DNA of 64,000 nt, from NCBI RefSeq assembly GCF_037392515.1, contig NC_090281.1, positions 45,112,645 to 45,176,644 of the forward strand. The letters are read 5' to 3'. The DNA comes from Haliotis asinina (taxonomy: Eukaryota > Mollusca > Gastropoda > Lepetellida > Haliotidae). Position 1 is the stretch's first letter, and each line of letters opens with the position of its first letter. Under the pieces are notes generated by a model. The model saw only the letters and a list, made by a program, of their open reading frames with translations, was not told the origin of the DNA and searched no databases. The position numbers and the translations under genes were made by a program. Of this stretch, positions 1 to 11,180 are shown piece by piece.

Positions 1-2461
1 CGTTTCGAGACAGATTCTGGTTCAACTTCTTTATTATACAAGGTTACAACGTTTCGAGACAGATCATAGTCTCACTTCTTTATTATACAAGGTCACAACA
101 TTTCGAGACAGATTCTGGTTCAACTTCTTTATTATACAAGGTTACAACGTTTCGAGACAGATCATAGTCTCACTTCTTTATTATACAAGGTCACAACATT
201 TCGAGACAGATTCTGGTTCAACTTCTTTATTATACAAGGTTACAACGTTTCGAGACAGATTCTGGTTCAACTTCTTTATTATACAAGGTTACAACGTTTC
301 GAGACAGATCCTAGTCTCACTTCTTTATTATACAAGGTCACAACATTTCGAGACAGATTCTGGTTCAACTTCTTTATTATACAAGGTTACAACGTTTCGA
401 GACAGATTCTGGTTCAACTTCTTTATTATACAAGGTCACAACGTTTCGAGACAGATCATAGTCTCACTTCTTTATTATACAAGGTCACAACGTTTCGAGA
501 CAGATTCTGGTTCAACTTCTTTATTATACAAGGTTACAACGTTTCGAGACAGATCATAGTCTCACTTCTTTATTATACAAGGTCACAACATTTCGAGACA
601 GATTCTGGTTCAACTTCTTTATTATACAAGGTCACAACGTTTCGAGACAGATTCTGGTTCAACTTCTTTATTATACAAGGTCACAACGTTTCGAGACAGA
701 TCATAGTCTCACTTCTTTATTATACAAGGTCACAACGTTTCGAGACAGATTCTGGTTCAACTTCTTTATTATACAAGGTCACAACGTTTCGAGACAGATC
801 ATAGTCTCACTTCTTTATTATACAAGGTTACAACGTTTCGAGACAGATTCTGGTTCAACTTCTTTATTATACAAGGTTACAACGTTTCGAGACAGATCAT
901 AGTCTCACTTCTTTATTATACAAGGTCACAACGTTTCGAGACAGATTCTGGTTCAACTTCTTTATTATACAAGGTTACAACGTTTCGAGACAGATTCTGG
1001 TTCAACTTCTTTATTATACAAGGTTACAACGTTTCGAGACAGATCCTAGTCTCACTTCTTTATTATACAAGGTTACAACGTTTCGAGACAGATTCTGGTT
1101 CAACTTCTTTATTATACAAGGTCACAACGTTTCGAGACAGTTCCTAGTTCAACTTCTTTATTATACAAGGTCACAACGTTTCGAGACAGATCATAGTCTC
1201 ACTTCTTTATTATACAAGGTTACAACGTTTCGAGACAGATTCTGGTTCAACTTCTTTATTATACAAGGTTACAACGTTTCTAGACAGATCCTAGTCTCAC
1301 TTCTTTATTATACAAGGTTACAACGTTTCGAGACAGATTCTGGTTCAACTTCTTTATTATACAAGGTTACAACGTTTCGAGACAGATCATAGTCTCACTT
1401 CTTTATTATACAAGGTTACAACGTTTCGAGACAGATTCTGGTTCAACTTCTTTATTATACAAGGTCACAACGTTTCGAGACAGATTCTGGTTCAACTTCT
1501 TTATTATACAAGGTTACAACGTTTCGAGACAGATCATAGTCTCACTTCTTTATTATACAAGGTCACAACATTTCGAGACAGATTCTGGTTCAACTTCTTT
1601 ATTATACAAGGTTACAACATTTCGAGACAGATTCTGGTTCAACTTCTTTATTATACAAGGTTACAACGTTTCGAGACAGATTCTGGTTCAACTTCTTTAT
1701 TATACAAGGTTACAACGTTTCGAGACAGATCATAGTCTCACTTCTTTATTATACAAGGTCACAACGTTTCGAGACAGATTCTGGTTCAACTTCTTTATTA
1801 TACAAGGTTACAACGTTTCGAGACAGATCATAGTCTCACTTCTTTATTATACAAGGTCACAACATTTCGAGACAGATTCTGGTTCAACTTCTTTATTATA
1901 CAAGGTTACAACGTTTCGAGACAGATTCTGGTTCAACTTCTTTATTATACAAGGTCACAACGTTTCGAGACAGATCATAGTCTCACTTCTTTATTATACA
2001 AGGTTACAACGTTTCGAGACAGATTCTGGTTCAACTTCTTTATTATACAAGGTTACAACGTTTCGAGACAGATCATAGTCTCACTTCTTTATTATACAAG
2101 GTCACAACATTTCGAGACAGATTCTGGTTCAACTTCTTTATTATACAAGGTCACAACGTTTCGAGACAGATTCTGGTTCAACTTCTTTATTATACAAGGT
2201 CACAACGTTTCGAGACAGATCATAGTCTCACTTCTTTATTATACAAGGTCACAACGTTTCGAGACAGATTCTGGTTCAACTTCTTTATTATACAAGGTTA
2301 CAACGTTTCGAGACAGATGATAGTCTCACTTCTTTATTATACAAGGTTACAACGTTTCGAGACAGATTCTGGTTCAACTTCTTTATTATACAAGGTTACA
2401 ACGTTTCGAGACAGATCATAGTCTCACTTCTTTATTATACAAGGTCACAACATTTCGAGAC

Positions 2462-3335
2462 AGATTCTGGTTCAACTTCTTTATTATACAAGGTTACAAC
2501 GTTTCGAGACAGATTCTGGTTCAACTTCTTTATTGTACAAGGTTACAACGTTTCGAGACAGATTCTGGTTCAACTTCTTTATTATACAAGGTCACAACGT
2601 TTCGAGACAGATTCTGGTTCAACTTCTTTATTATACAAGGTCACAACGTTTCGAGACAGATTCTGGTTCAACTTCTTTATTATACAAGGTCACAACGTTT
2701 CGAGACAGATTCTGGTTCAACTTCTTTATTATACAAGGTTACAACGTTTCGAGACAGATTCTGGTTCAACTTCTTTATTATACAAGGTCACAACGTTTCG
2801 AGACAGATTCTGGTTCAACTTCTTTATTATACAAGGTCACAACGTTTCGAGACAGATTCTGGTTCAACTTCTTTATTATACAAGGTCACAACGTTTCGAG
2901 ACAGATTCTGGTTCAACTTCTTTATTATACAAGGTCACAACGTTTCGAGACAGATTCTGGTTCAACTTCTTTATTATACAAGGTCACAACGTTTCGAGAC
3001 AGATTCTGGTTCAACTTCTTTATTATACAAGGTCACAACGTTTCGAGACAGATTCTGGTTCAACTTCTTTATTATACAAGGTCACAACGTTTCGAGACAG
3101 ATTCTGGTTCAACTTCTTTATTATACAAGGTCACAACGTTTCGAGACAGATTCTGGTTCAACTTCTTTATTATACAAGGTCACAACGTTTCGAGACAGAT
3201 TCTGGTTCAACTTCTTTATTATACAAGGTTACAACGTTTCGAGACAGATTCTGGTTCAACTTCTTTATTATACAAGGTTACAACGTTTCGAGACAGATTC
3301 TGGTTCAACTTCTTTATTATACAAGGTCACAACGT
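2462..3335. repeat. Homogenised type-A block of the 49-bp satellite
   Basis: This sub-block contains only type-A units, whereas the units to the left mix A and B. Because only B-type units carry an in-frame TAG, the A-only run stays open for a 292-codon reading frame (2533-3411) that repeats every 49 residues (3 x 49 bp). The frame is a by-product of the repeat and I do not call it a gene. Confidence 0.85.
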
Positions 3336-3369
3336 TTCTAGACAGATCCTAGTCTCACTTCACCTGAAG

Positions 3370-3426
3370 AAGAGACTAGAATCTGTCTCGAAACGTTGTG
3401 ACCTTGTATAATAAAGAAGTTGAACC
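3370..3426 (-). repeat. Inverted terminal satellite unit
   Basis: The sequence from about 3372 to 3426 is the reverse complement of a full satellite unit (its minus strand reads GGTTCAACTTCTTTATTATA, then CAAGGTCACAACGTTTCGAG). It directly follows a plus-orientation unit with only a short spacer, so the end of the array can fold into a hairpin with an arm of roughly 50 bp. Confidence 0.9.
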
Positions 3427-4028
3427 ATAAAGCACTTTTAGTTTAATTCAAACATGACGTCTTTTCTCAATTACAGTAAAATAACCATTTTAAACACCAA
3501 AACAGGATTATCAAGAAAGTGTTTGATAAAACCGCAGTGGGCTGTTAAAGCCACTTGGTCAGAGTAAAATATTAGTATCTGTAGTGACCACCATGAGCAT
3601 CAATAACTGCTTGGCAACAGTGATCCACAAATTCTAAATTAAAATGTCGTAATTAATTTTATTTTGTATGTTGAGATTTCAAGATACATAATGTGAATTT
3701 TACAGATAATGATCAATGATCTTGACGTTTTAACTCAGTAACTAGATGTTTTGTCACTACTGGTCTTCTTTTTATCTTGATGCCACAAAGGACTCGGTCC
3801 ATAGTTTATAAATATCAGATTGCCTATAGTGTTCTGTGTGGTCTTCTTGTTGAAATTAGCTGGAGTTACCGGACTTTAACCAAGACTAAGATGGCTGCGC
3901 ACATGAATGATAACATTTTCTGAAATGATTGCACAACACAGACTTCACCGTTTCTTGTCATAAACAGAAGGTGGACCGTTTTCAACCGATTATATTTGAA
4001 GTTTTGCGTTGCACGCTTGTTGTCAACC
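3427..4028 (+). promoter_or_regulatory. DUSP12 upstream region with YY1-like motif and short upstream ORF
   Basis: Unique-looking sequence between the satellite and the phosphatase start codon. At 3888-3898 it carries AAGATGGCTGC, a good match to the YY1 consensus (AAnATGGC) often found just downstream of the start site in housekeeping promoters. The ATG inside this motif (3891) also opens a 10-codon upstream ORF that stops at 3923. No TATA box at a sensible distance was noticed. The transcription start cannot be fixed from sequence alone. Confidence 0.35.
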
Positions 4029-4294
4029 ATGCCTACTGACCTAAACGCCATATTTGACAACCTGTACCTCGGAAGCATGGAGGCAGCCCTGCACACCGAC
4101 ACTCTGAAGGACTTAGGCATCACCCATATACTGACCATTGATGACCGACCCCTGTCACAGGAAATCACATGTCAGTTCAACTGCAAGTATGTCCACGGAC
4201 TGGACCTACAAGACACCGATCTCCTGACCTACTTTGACGAATGTGTTGAATTCATCAACGAAGGAAGAAACAAGGGTGGAGTTTTAGTTCACTG
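4029..4294 (+). CDS. DUSP12: DUSP12 exon 1
   Basis: Encodes residues 1-88 plus two bases of Cys89. It ends ...TTCACTG followed by the donor GTGAAA. It contains the N-terminal strand IFDNLYLGS and the region DLQDTDLL that supplies the acidic residues of the phosphatase fold. Confidence 0.93.
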
Positions 4295-7200
4295 GTGAAA
4301 CAATTTTGTACTGTTTTAACTGTTTCATATTCAAGTCTGTTCATGCTAATTAGGTTATTAACTACAGTGCACTCTTCTGGGTGCAGCCCTGGCGGCTTGT
4401 TGCAGAGCAATCATTGAACTGTAGTGCTACTTTTTTTTGCCTCAAGCACTGTTTGCTGTTTAGGGTTTATGATTAGGTACCCCTTCTGATCCTTAGGGTA
4501 AAGGACTAGAGTATGGCAGTCTATCCGATCCCTAGTGTTATGGCTTAGGGCTTGGGGGTAGGAACCCTGTGTGATTCTTAGGGTTAGGGTTAGGGACACT
4601 TTCTGAACCATATTATAAGTTATCACATCGTGTCGAGGGAAATACGGGGTGTTATCAGTCCCTCGTAAAGTTATATACTTAATGAGGGACCAATAACACC
4701 CCGTATTTCCCGAGATACGATGTGATAACACATTTATCTAGCTGAATGATTTCACTAAATCAAAACAAAACAACACGCATCGAATCGACTTGCTGCCATG
4801 TAGACACCAGCTGATTGTTTGATCTCAATGCACCGCACATTACTATAGGCTTGTTGATGCACGCTTTCCTCACTTCGCGTCGTCACTGAGGCGTAGCGGG
4901 GTGATATGACTTTCTCAGCGGGAGTATACGACTTTTATACTCCCGCTGGCGGATCGTGATGGATGTACATTTTATTTTATCAGAGTCACATGGACCAATC
5001 AAAACTCGACATTCTTACATGAGGCTAGATAATTAGGGTTAGACCTTACCCTAGGGCAGTCCAAGCACAATGGCATGAATAAATGAATGAATGAATGAAT
5101 GAATGAATGAATGAATGAATGAATGAATGAATGAATAAATGAGAGGGCGTGGGACAGAAGGGTGAAATGGTTTCTTTTCGTTTCTTGCACTTCCGTGTCA
5201 CTTCTGCATTGATGACCCGTTAAACGAGGACTCATTAACTGTGATGGCGCTCATGGTCCGGAGATAAAGCGTTTGCTAATTACGTTACTAATATATAAAG
5301 TCAGTAATCTGGTGAGGTGTGTTTGAGCCCTTTATCTGAAAAAGTGCACCCAGTAAAGTGCACTACTCTCAAAGGATTATACACTGTGATTTACTTGCTA
5401 ACTTGAAACAAGGTGAAACAACATATCTGATAAACTGGAGTCAAGAGATGAAACTATGTAGATAATAGAGATCATACTATAGCAGATACTGTGATGATAC
5501 AGATGACATGTTTACCTTGTTAGCTGGGTACTTATTTGGTCATGTGGACAGCCTCAGATCAGAAGAGCCTTGGTTCACTCACACCCGAACCCCATACACA
5601 CCAGGTGAGTTGTAATTGAAGTTGTACATGATGTAATGACAAATGTTGTTTTCTATTAATTCCAGTTTGTATTTGCAGTTTCGCAGGCATGTCCCGTAGT
5701 GCAACCATGGTGATTGCCTACATGATGGCGAAGTGCCAGACTGACCTTCAAGAGGCCTTGGCATATGTTAAAAAAATGAGGAGCTTAATCAGGTGTGTAA
5801 CCACAGTAACAAGTGTGTGATAAAACAAGAAAACATTTGATGTATGGCGTTAGTTAACACAGCAGCAAAATCTTTGTTCTTCATGTTAAGTTTACAATAA
5901 TACAATTCTCCCATAAATGCTTCACATGTACATGATGTTAGCATTGTAAGAACTGTTATAACTTGTAGACCAATTATGACACGTTGATTGTCAGAATACT
6001 GAAATATTGTTCAGACTGCTGTTTGTTTGACAGACCAAATTGTGGCTTTATGGAACAGCTTCAACTGTATGAAGATATGGGTTGTCACATTGACAAGAAA
6101 CACAATGGCTTCCGAATGTACAAACTTAATCAGTTGGCTCTACGAGTACAGGCAGGTAGGTCATTTGAAGTATTGGAAATTGATTTAGATGTCATGATGA
6201 TGATTGGTTCATTACAACTGATCAATCATCAAAAATAATTGCTTAGCGTCATTTATGAAATTTTTATGGATATGTTTTTTAATGCACAAAAAAGTATTTT
6301 AAAATCTTTTTTTTTTTCAAATTGTACAAGATGGTGATATGAGGCGAGTATGTTTGATATTGGCTGTTTTCGCTCATGTTCACTTGATTCCTGGTGTACT
6401 TCACTTGATTCCAGGTGTGTATTCAGGGGAAGTTCCGGCCGATATGTTTGCTGCTGATCCTGATGGCACCGGACAAAATGATGTAGTGTACAGGTGTAGA
6501 AAGTGCAGGTGGGTATGACCAGGTTTGTCACTGTGTATAGACAGAAATTTGTGTAAGCCACCCTTTGAGATCTTGGTTAGAACTGGTCTTCAGCAACCAA
6601 TGCTTGTCGTAGGAGGCAACAAAACATAATCGTGTGGTCAGTCTCGCCAGTGTGGTTAACATGTCATTGGATCCCATTTGTGTAGGTCAATGCTCATGGT
6701 GTTTGATCACTGGAATGTTTGGTCCAGGCTCGATTATTTACAGACTGAAGGTGGCATTAAAAAACAATCAACCAACTTTATGCATACATTGCCTATACAA
6801 AGAGAGAAACTTCACAGTATATGTCAATAGAAACAATGTAATTAAAACTTTAAATCTGGTTTGAATAAAAATCTATATCACTAAGCTGATACTGTTATGT
6901 TTGTTAAAATGCAAGCATGCAGTATGTACCAGAGGAAACAATATATATGAAACGTTTTCTGCCAGTTTGAATAATAATGCTGTTGAATAATATTATTTCC
7001 CTTGTTTAGTAACAATGCTTATCATATTCCACTAATTTCATTCCATTCTTCAACAGACATGATAATTTCATTAAAAGCAACATCACGTTTATGTTCATGC
7101 ATGTCATCACACCACAAATTGCATGATGAAAGCATGAATACTTTAAAGCACAAAGCTGATGGGTTTAAAAAGTCAGAAGTGGTCAGCAGCCTTATGTCTT

Positions 7201-9485
7201 GATGAATATGTTATTGTTATTGGTGGCATGTCATGAACAAGACGAATGTGTTGCAGAAACTCTTCTGCTGTCCTAGCCATGACCTAACATTTAAGAAGCA
7301 GACAGTGGTATGATGTGTCTGGATGGCAGGTGTACTTGAATTGTGCTGCTTTTTAATGGTGATAGCAGTAAACATAGCTTGAAGCAAAACCTGTTTCTTT
7401 GACAGATGGTAACCCTGTATTGGCAAAATAACCATTGTGACTCTCTTCAAGTTTTGTATATTTTGGCCTTTTGTGGCAATCCATTGTCGTCTGCTGAAGA
7501 AATTGGCCCTCATCAAAGGGAAACAACTCATGCCGAATGGAATATTGACACAACATTCTCAGAGCCAAATTTAGTGAAAAAAAACATTTTATATTTACAG
7601 GCAGTCACCAGATCAATAATGTAGTTATTACAACAGTAATATAGAATGTGATGAGCCCATTCCTTCGATTTTGACACTACTGGACAACTGTTGTCATTGA
7701 TGTGAAAAATAACTCGGTGGCTCAGAACAACAGGAATAATTACTATGATCCAGTGAAGGAGTGAGTATAGTTTTGTGCCACTTTTAGCAATATTTCAACA
7801 ATATCATGGCAGGGGTACCAGAAAGGTAGGGATTGAGCGCAGGCTTCTTACTACACGTGAACACCTGGACTACCCCACTGCCCTAATCCAGTGTCATTTG
7901 AACCCCAATAAATTATACATGTACATATCATTGCAGAACATCTCTCTTCCGAAAGTCTGTACTGCTAAGTCACACAATTGGTGAAGGTGAATCTGCTTTC
8001 GACTGGCGAGGGAAACAGCCATCCAATCAGAAGACAGATGACGTGAAGGCCAAGTCAGAGACAATATGCAATAAATCCTTGTTTATAGAGCCTGTGAAGT
8101 GGATGGCTGGAACAGTTGAAAATATGGAGGGGAAGGTAGAAAAATTGCTGCCATGCTTACTGTCTCACTTTACTTGCAATAAAAGAATTTTTGTTTCCAA
8201 CCAGATGCAGCTAGAATAGTAATGCCTGTGTTGTAAGTTCCATGCTGCTCAATTTAGGTTTGAAGTATTTTGCCTGCAAATGATTTCTCATGAAGTTATG
8301 GATTATGCATAATGAATAAAGCGTCTTCTTGCAGCTCCTGTGTCCAAAATGTTCATCCAAGATTGGCTCCTTCATTTGGTATGGTTAGTATACATTACTC
8401 TAGTATTTTGTTTTCAGAAACCGTTTCCACATCACTGAGAAATCTGTGATAAAAGCAGAGTTAATTGTATTATATCCAACTATAACATTAGCTTGTGCCT
8501 ACGAATCACATAGGCGGATCCAGAGGTGGCTTGCATGGATGCACACCTCTCTTTTGATCTTGAAGTTTTGTTACATAACCATTGAAACTTGGGTAGAAAA
8601 TAAAGTGTGCTCTCCCACCCACCCCAATACTTTTCTCAATAGTGTGCACCCACCCTTTTTCAAAACACTGTATCCTGAAAGTGATGATACCTGGTGTTTG
8701 AGAAAAGGTGAGTTTATCCTGTTGTATCATTGGCACTATCATGAACGCATGGAAAGGCCAGGTAAGTGTTAACCTGAAAAGGGATTGAAAACTTACGGGA
8801 CAAGTTGAAATATGGAATTGTGCTCAATATTAAAAGTTCAGTAACACAGAGTACTAGTCTTTTAATTTAGTTATCATTATCTACATAGATGCAGTGTGAG
8901 AAGCCCTTTTCTGGTGACCTAGGCCATCATATTGCTGGAAAATTGAATATAGCTTCATAAAGCTTCATACAGCTACCCATTCACAAAGCTGCTGATTATG
9001 TGATGTGAGGCAATTTGAGTACAGGGGCAGAGGGGTAGCCTAGTGGTTAAAGCATTTGCTCATCCTGCCAAAGACATGGATTCAGTTTCCAACATGGGAA
9101 CAATATGCTCCCTCCCTCCCTGCCTCGCTCGCTCACTCCCTGCCTCACTCACTCACTCACTCCCTTCCTTCCTCGCTCACTCACTCACTCACTCACTCAC
9201 TCCTTGGTACACATGTATTCAAAGGGAAACGTGTATACCAGCACTGAAGTATTTTGATTTACTACTTTTTTAAAACATTTTTTTGTAGGTGAAAGGTGTC
9301 CGTGTGGATCATGGGTAGCGCCTGCCTTCCATATTCAAAACTCAAAGGTAGATGAGGTCACACCTCGCCCTGCAATCAAAATCGCACAGCCACGCCCACT
9401 GGTCAGTCAAGAGCTGCCCATCATGAACATCCCTGGTCCTCTAGATGAGCTGCAGCAACTCGACACCCTTACACAGACATTATGA
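4029..9485 (+). CDS. DUSP12: Dual-specificity protein phosphatase 12 (complete, 7 exons)
   Basis: Spliced CDS: 4029-4294, 5679-5792, 6034-6155, 6415-6508, 7937-8135, 8335-8383, 9289-9485 (1041 nt, 346 codons plus stop). Human DUSP12 is about 340 residues. Residues 1 to about 165 form the phosphatase fold, starting with the typical IFDNLYLGS strand. The active-site loop HCFAGMSRS spans the exon 1/2 junction, with catalytic Cys89 split by the intron and Arg95 intact. After a linker, the C-terminal zinc-binding region has YRCRKCR (C195, C198), CPKC (C268, C271) and CPC (C285, C287), plus the family-typical FIEPVKWM segment. In other animals the protein dephosphorylates phospho-Ser/Thr/Tyr substrates and is linked to ribosome biogenesis and stress; that role is inferred here from homology. 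The start at 4029 is chosen over an in-frame ATG at 3996 because alignable sequence begins at MPTDLNAIFDN; either is possible. No frame disruption is seen. Confidence 0.95.
4578..4595 (+). repeat. Three TTAGGG repeats inside DUSP12 intron 1
   Basis: Exactly three tandem TTAGGG hexamers, with degenerate TTAGGG-like pieces nearby (about 4490-4560). The tract is short and internal, so it is more likely part of the adjoining repeat than a telomere. Confidence 0.7.
4618..4731. mobile_element. Hairpin (MITE-like) element in DUSP12 intron 1
   Basis: The two arms are near-complementary: GTTATCACATCGTGTCGAGG with AAATACGGGGTGTTATCAGTCCCTC on the left, and GAGGGACCAATAACACCCCG with TATTTCCCGAGATACGATGTGATAACA on the right. 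A short AT-rich loop separates them. There is no coding capacity; a foldback or MITE origin is inferred. Confidence 0.65.
4916..4948. repeat. Perfect 13-bp hairpin
   Basis: CAGCGGGAGTATA (4916-4928) and TATACTCCCGCTG (4936-4948) are exact reverse complements around a 7-nt loop. It lies in DUSP12 intron 1, about 190 bp right of the other hairpin element, and may be part of the same mobile unit. Confidence 0.75.
5075..5142. repeat. (ATGA)n microsatellite
   Basis: About 16 nearly perfect GAAT/ATGA tetranucleotides in DUSP12 intron 1. Confidence 0.97.
5679..5792 (+). CDS. DUSP12: DUSP12 exon 2
   Basis: Acceptor TATTTGCAG, donor GTGTGT. It completes the catalytic Cys codon and continues FAGMSRSATMVIAYMMAK, the P-loop and the following helix. 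Confidence 0.94.
6034..6155 (+). CDS. DUSP12: DUSP12 exon 3
   Basis: Acceptor TTTGACAG, donor GTAGGT. It encodes PNCGFMEQLQLYEDMG, the motif that follows the catalytic loop in DUSP12-type phosphatases. Confidence 0.93.
6415..6508 (+). CDS. DUSP12: DUSP12 exon 4
   Basis: Acceptor GATTCCAG, donor GTGGGT. It encodes the linker and the first zinc-ligand pair, VVYRCRKCR. Confidence 0.9.
6567..6770 (+). mobile_element. SINE-like repeat, family H, in DUSP12 intron 4
   Basis: Matches the fuller copy at 28488-28762 over motifs such as GGTCTTCAGCAACC, ATGCTTGTCGTA and GGCTCGATTATTTACAGAC. The 3' tail is lost. Confidence 0.75.
7937..8135 (+). CDS. DUSP12: DUSP12 exon 5
   Basis: Acceptor CATTGCAG, donor GTAGAA. 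It encodes SLFRKSVLLSHTIGEG and the conserved SLFIEPVKWMAGTVENMEG segment. Confidence 0.93.
8335..8383 (+). CDS. DUSP12: DUSP12 exon 6
   Basis: A 49-nt microexon, too short for ordinary ORF finding. Acceptor CTTGCAG, donor GTTAGT. It encodes LLCPKCSSKIGSFIWYG (second zinc-ligand pair), which matches the LCPKCxxKLGSFxWYG motif of the family. Confidence 0.92.
9030..9107 (+). mobile_element. tRNA-derived SINE head (family T) running into a microsatellite
   Basis: Begins GAGGGGTAGCCTAGTGGTTA (A-box-like region), then a degraded B-box-like region and AACATGGGAACAATATG. The expected body is missing and the sequence passes directly into CTCC/CTCA repeats. Confidence 0.7.
9108..9203. repeat. Imperfect CTCA/CTCC tetranucleotide microsatellite
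   Basis: A pyrimidine-rich tract of CTCC, CTCG and CTCA units between the SINE head and DUSP12 exon 7. The TCAC periodicity resembles the usual SINE 3' end, so it may have grown from that tail. Confidence 0.9.
9289..9485 (+). CDS. DUSP12: DUSP12 exon 7 (terminal)
   Basis: Acceptor TTTTGTAG; stop TGA at 9483-9485. It encodes GERCPCGSWVAPAFHIQNSK, completing the zinc module, then a short acidic tail ending LDTLTQTL. Confidence 0.93.
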
Positions 9486-10330
9486 TCAAACTCCTTTAAA
9501 AGATGGCAGCTGTTACTTAGAACATGTTTGTGTAAAATGTGATATTTTGTTTGTTTGATCATGGCAGATCATTCACTTTGTAAGATTTTATGCAGTCTAA
9601 GAAAACTTAGTCTCAGTGTATTTCATTACACTCCCACACTGAGTCTAACAAAGCCTAACAGAAGGTTGCATAACATTTGAGTGACCAATGACCGTCCAAT
9701 CAAACGTGAGATGGTTAAATAGATTTAACCAATCAGACAACGGCTACTATTTAGGGATCGGAGGGACTTTCAAAACATTCAGGTCACTGATACATGTCTC
9801 TCCACAAACAAAAATCTGCATATAACACTGTTATTTGATCTGCAGTATATACGCTTTGGGATTTCTGTTGACATGGCTACCATTAACTAATATTTCCACA
9901 AGATAACATCACTGAATATTGCCCAAACACTATTTTCAGCGACTGTTTACTCACCTTGTCATGGTTGTACGTACGCTGCGTGCATCACCCGGAAGTGATC
10001 GTACCCTAAATAGCATTTGGAATCGCTACAAACCTTTTCAAGCTAAAATTTCAAAAGGTATGTGTGAATGTGCACTTTCACGATTTGGTAAGCTGTGTTC
10101 AGATTGGTCAATCTCAAAGGTTACCTGACGCGACCTCCCATAAGGTTTTGTTAAACTCAGTAGTAGACTGGATTTTATGCTGACTCAGCATTTACAACCT
10201 CATAATAGGTTCTGTTCAGAATATTTATTTCACATCTGAAAACGTCTTTGAAATATATGAAAACAACTTTGGTTTTAAACTATATCGGAATAAGACTTGG
10301 CAATGTGTATACATTTTTCTAGATTTAACG

Positions 10331-10485
10331 GGCAAGGGGTACCCTAGTAGTCAAAGCATTTGATGATCATGCGGGAAACCCAGGGTCAATTCCCAACAAT
10401 GGGTACAATGTGTTCAGCCCATTTCTGGTGTTGCAATATTGCTGGAATTGTTGGCATATTGCTGAATGCGGTATAAAACTAACTT
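10331..10485 (+). mobile_element. tRNA-derived SINE (family T)
   Basis: Degraded copy: AGGGGTACCCTAGTAGTCAA in the head, GGGTCAATTCCC at the B-box position, CCCATTTCTGGTGTTGCAAT in the body and GCGGTATAAAACTAAC at the tail. Confidence 0.75.
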
Positions 10486-11030
10486 ATATTTGGCTGGAAT
10501 GGACATGTTAAATATTGAAAAGATGTATTTTTGTGAAGAAAATAACAAGAATTGAAGTAACGATGTATCAAGACACCAAGTGCAATAGTGTAATAATTGC
10601 ACTGCTGTGAGCAGGTTGTGCCCAGTTATTTGCATTCAGGCCAAAAACATCATACTTTTTGTAAGTTTATATTGCCACTATATGAGGGAAGTTTGTCAAA
10701 TTGACTGAAGAGACTGAAGATCAAAGATATAAAGTGCAGCAAGATGCTAAAAGTCAAAAGAGGTAAATTGGTATATGAATCCTAGAGCTTTAAAAAGGAG
10801 TATTTTTACTTTAATTTAGAATACATTTACCAAAGCATGATATGCATATAGAATATGTCCAAGCCAGGATAATACTCAATGCTCTTATATATTCATTTTG
10901 ACAGTAATCTGGCTACTGATAATTGTCATGTTATGTATCATAATGAGCAATATATCTTTGCTGACTTGGTAATGTATTCATTACACAAGTGTATTCATTC
11001 TCAGACAAAAATCTTGATGTGTATCAAGGC

Positions 11031-11180
11031 TTGTACGGTAACCCAGTGGTTAAAGCATTAGCTCCTCACGCCAAAGACCTGATTTGATTCCTCTCATGGT
11101 TGCAATGAGTGAAGTCAATTACAGCCATGATTATAGCTGGAATATTTCCAAAAGCGGTGTAAAGCCCAACTCACTCAATG
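11031..11180 (+). mobile_element. tRNA-derived SINE (family T)
   Basis: Head GTAACCCAGTGGTTAAAGCA, B-box-like TTTGATTCC and tail AGCGGTGTAAAGCCCAACTC. Confidence 0.75.

Larger units (their letters stand above)
1..3426. repeat. 49-bp satellite array (right end) closed by an inverted unit
   Basis: About 70 head-to-tail copies of a 49-bp unit (core: TTTCGAGACAGATTCTGG, then TTCAACTTCTTTATTATACA and AGGTTACAACG). Two main variants differ in the middle: type A reads GATTCTGGTTCAAC and type B reads GATCATAGTCTCAC or GATCCTAGTCTCAC. A and B units are interspersed from 1 to about 2450; from about 2460 to 3325 nearly every unit is type A. Smaller polymorphisms are GTTACA/GTCACA and CGTTT/CATTT. After a last B-type unit the array ends in a reverse-complement unit (about 3370-3426). 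The left edge is cut by the window. No coding function is implied. Confidence 0.97.

Noticed and set aside
2533..3411. 292-residue open reading frame with a 49-residue repeat
   Set aside because: It is the satellite array translated through; the unit length of 49 bp cycles all frames, and the frame is open only because type-A units lack stops.
1..3426. CRISPR-like array
   Set aside because: Units are head-to-tail without unique spacers, and the genome is eukaryotic; this is satellite DNA.
4578..4595. Chromosome end or telomere
   Set aside because: Only three hexamers inside a gene intron.
9043..9273. Ser/Leu-His-rich overlapping frames
   Set aside because: Translation of a tetranucleotide repeat in a DUSP12 intron.
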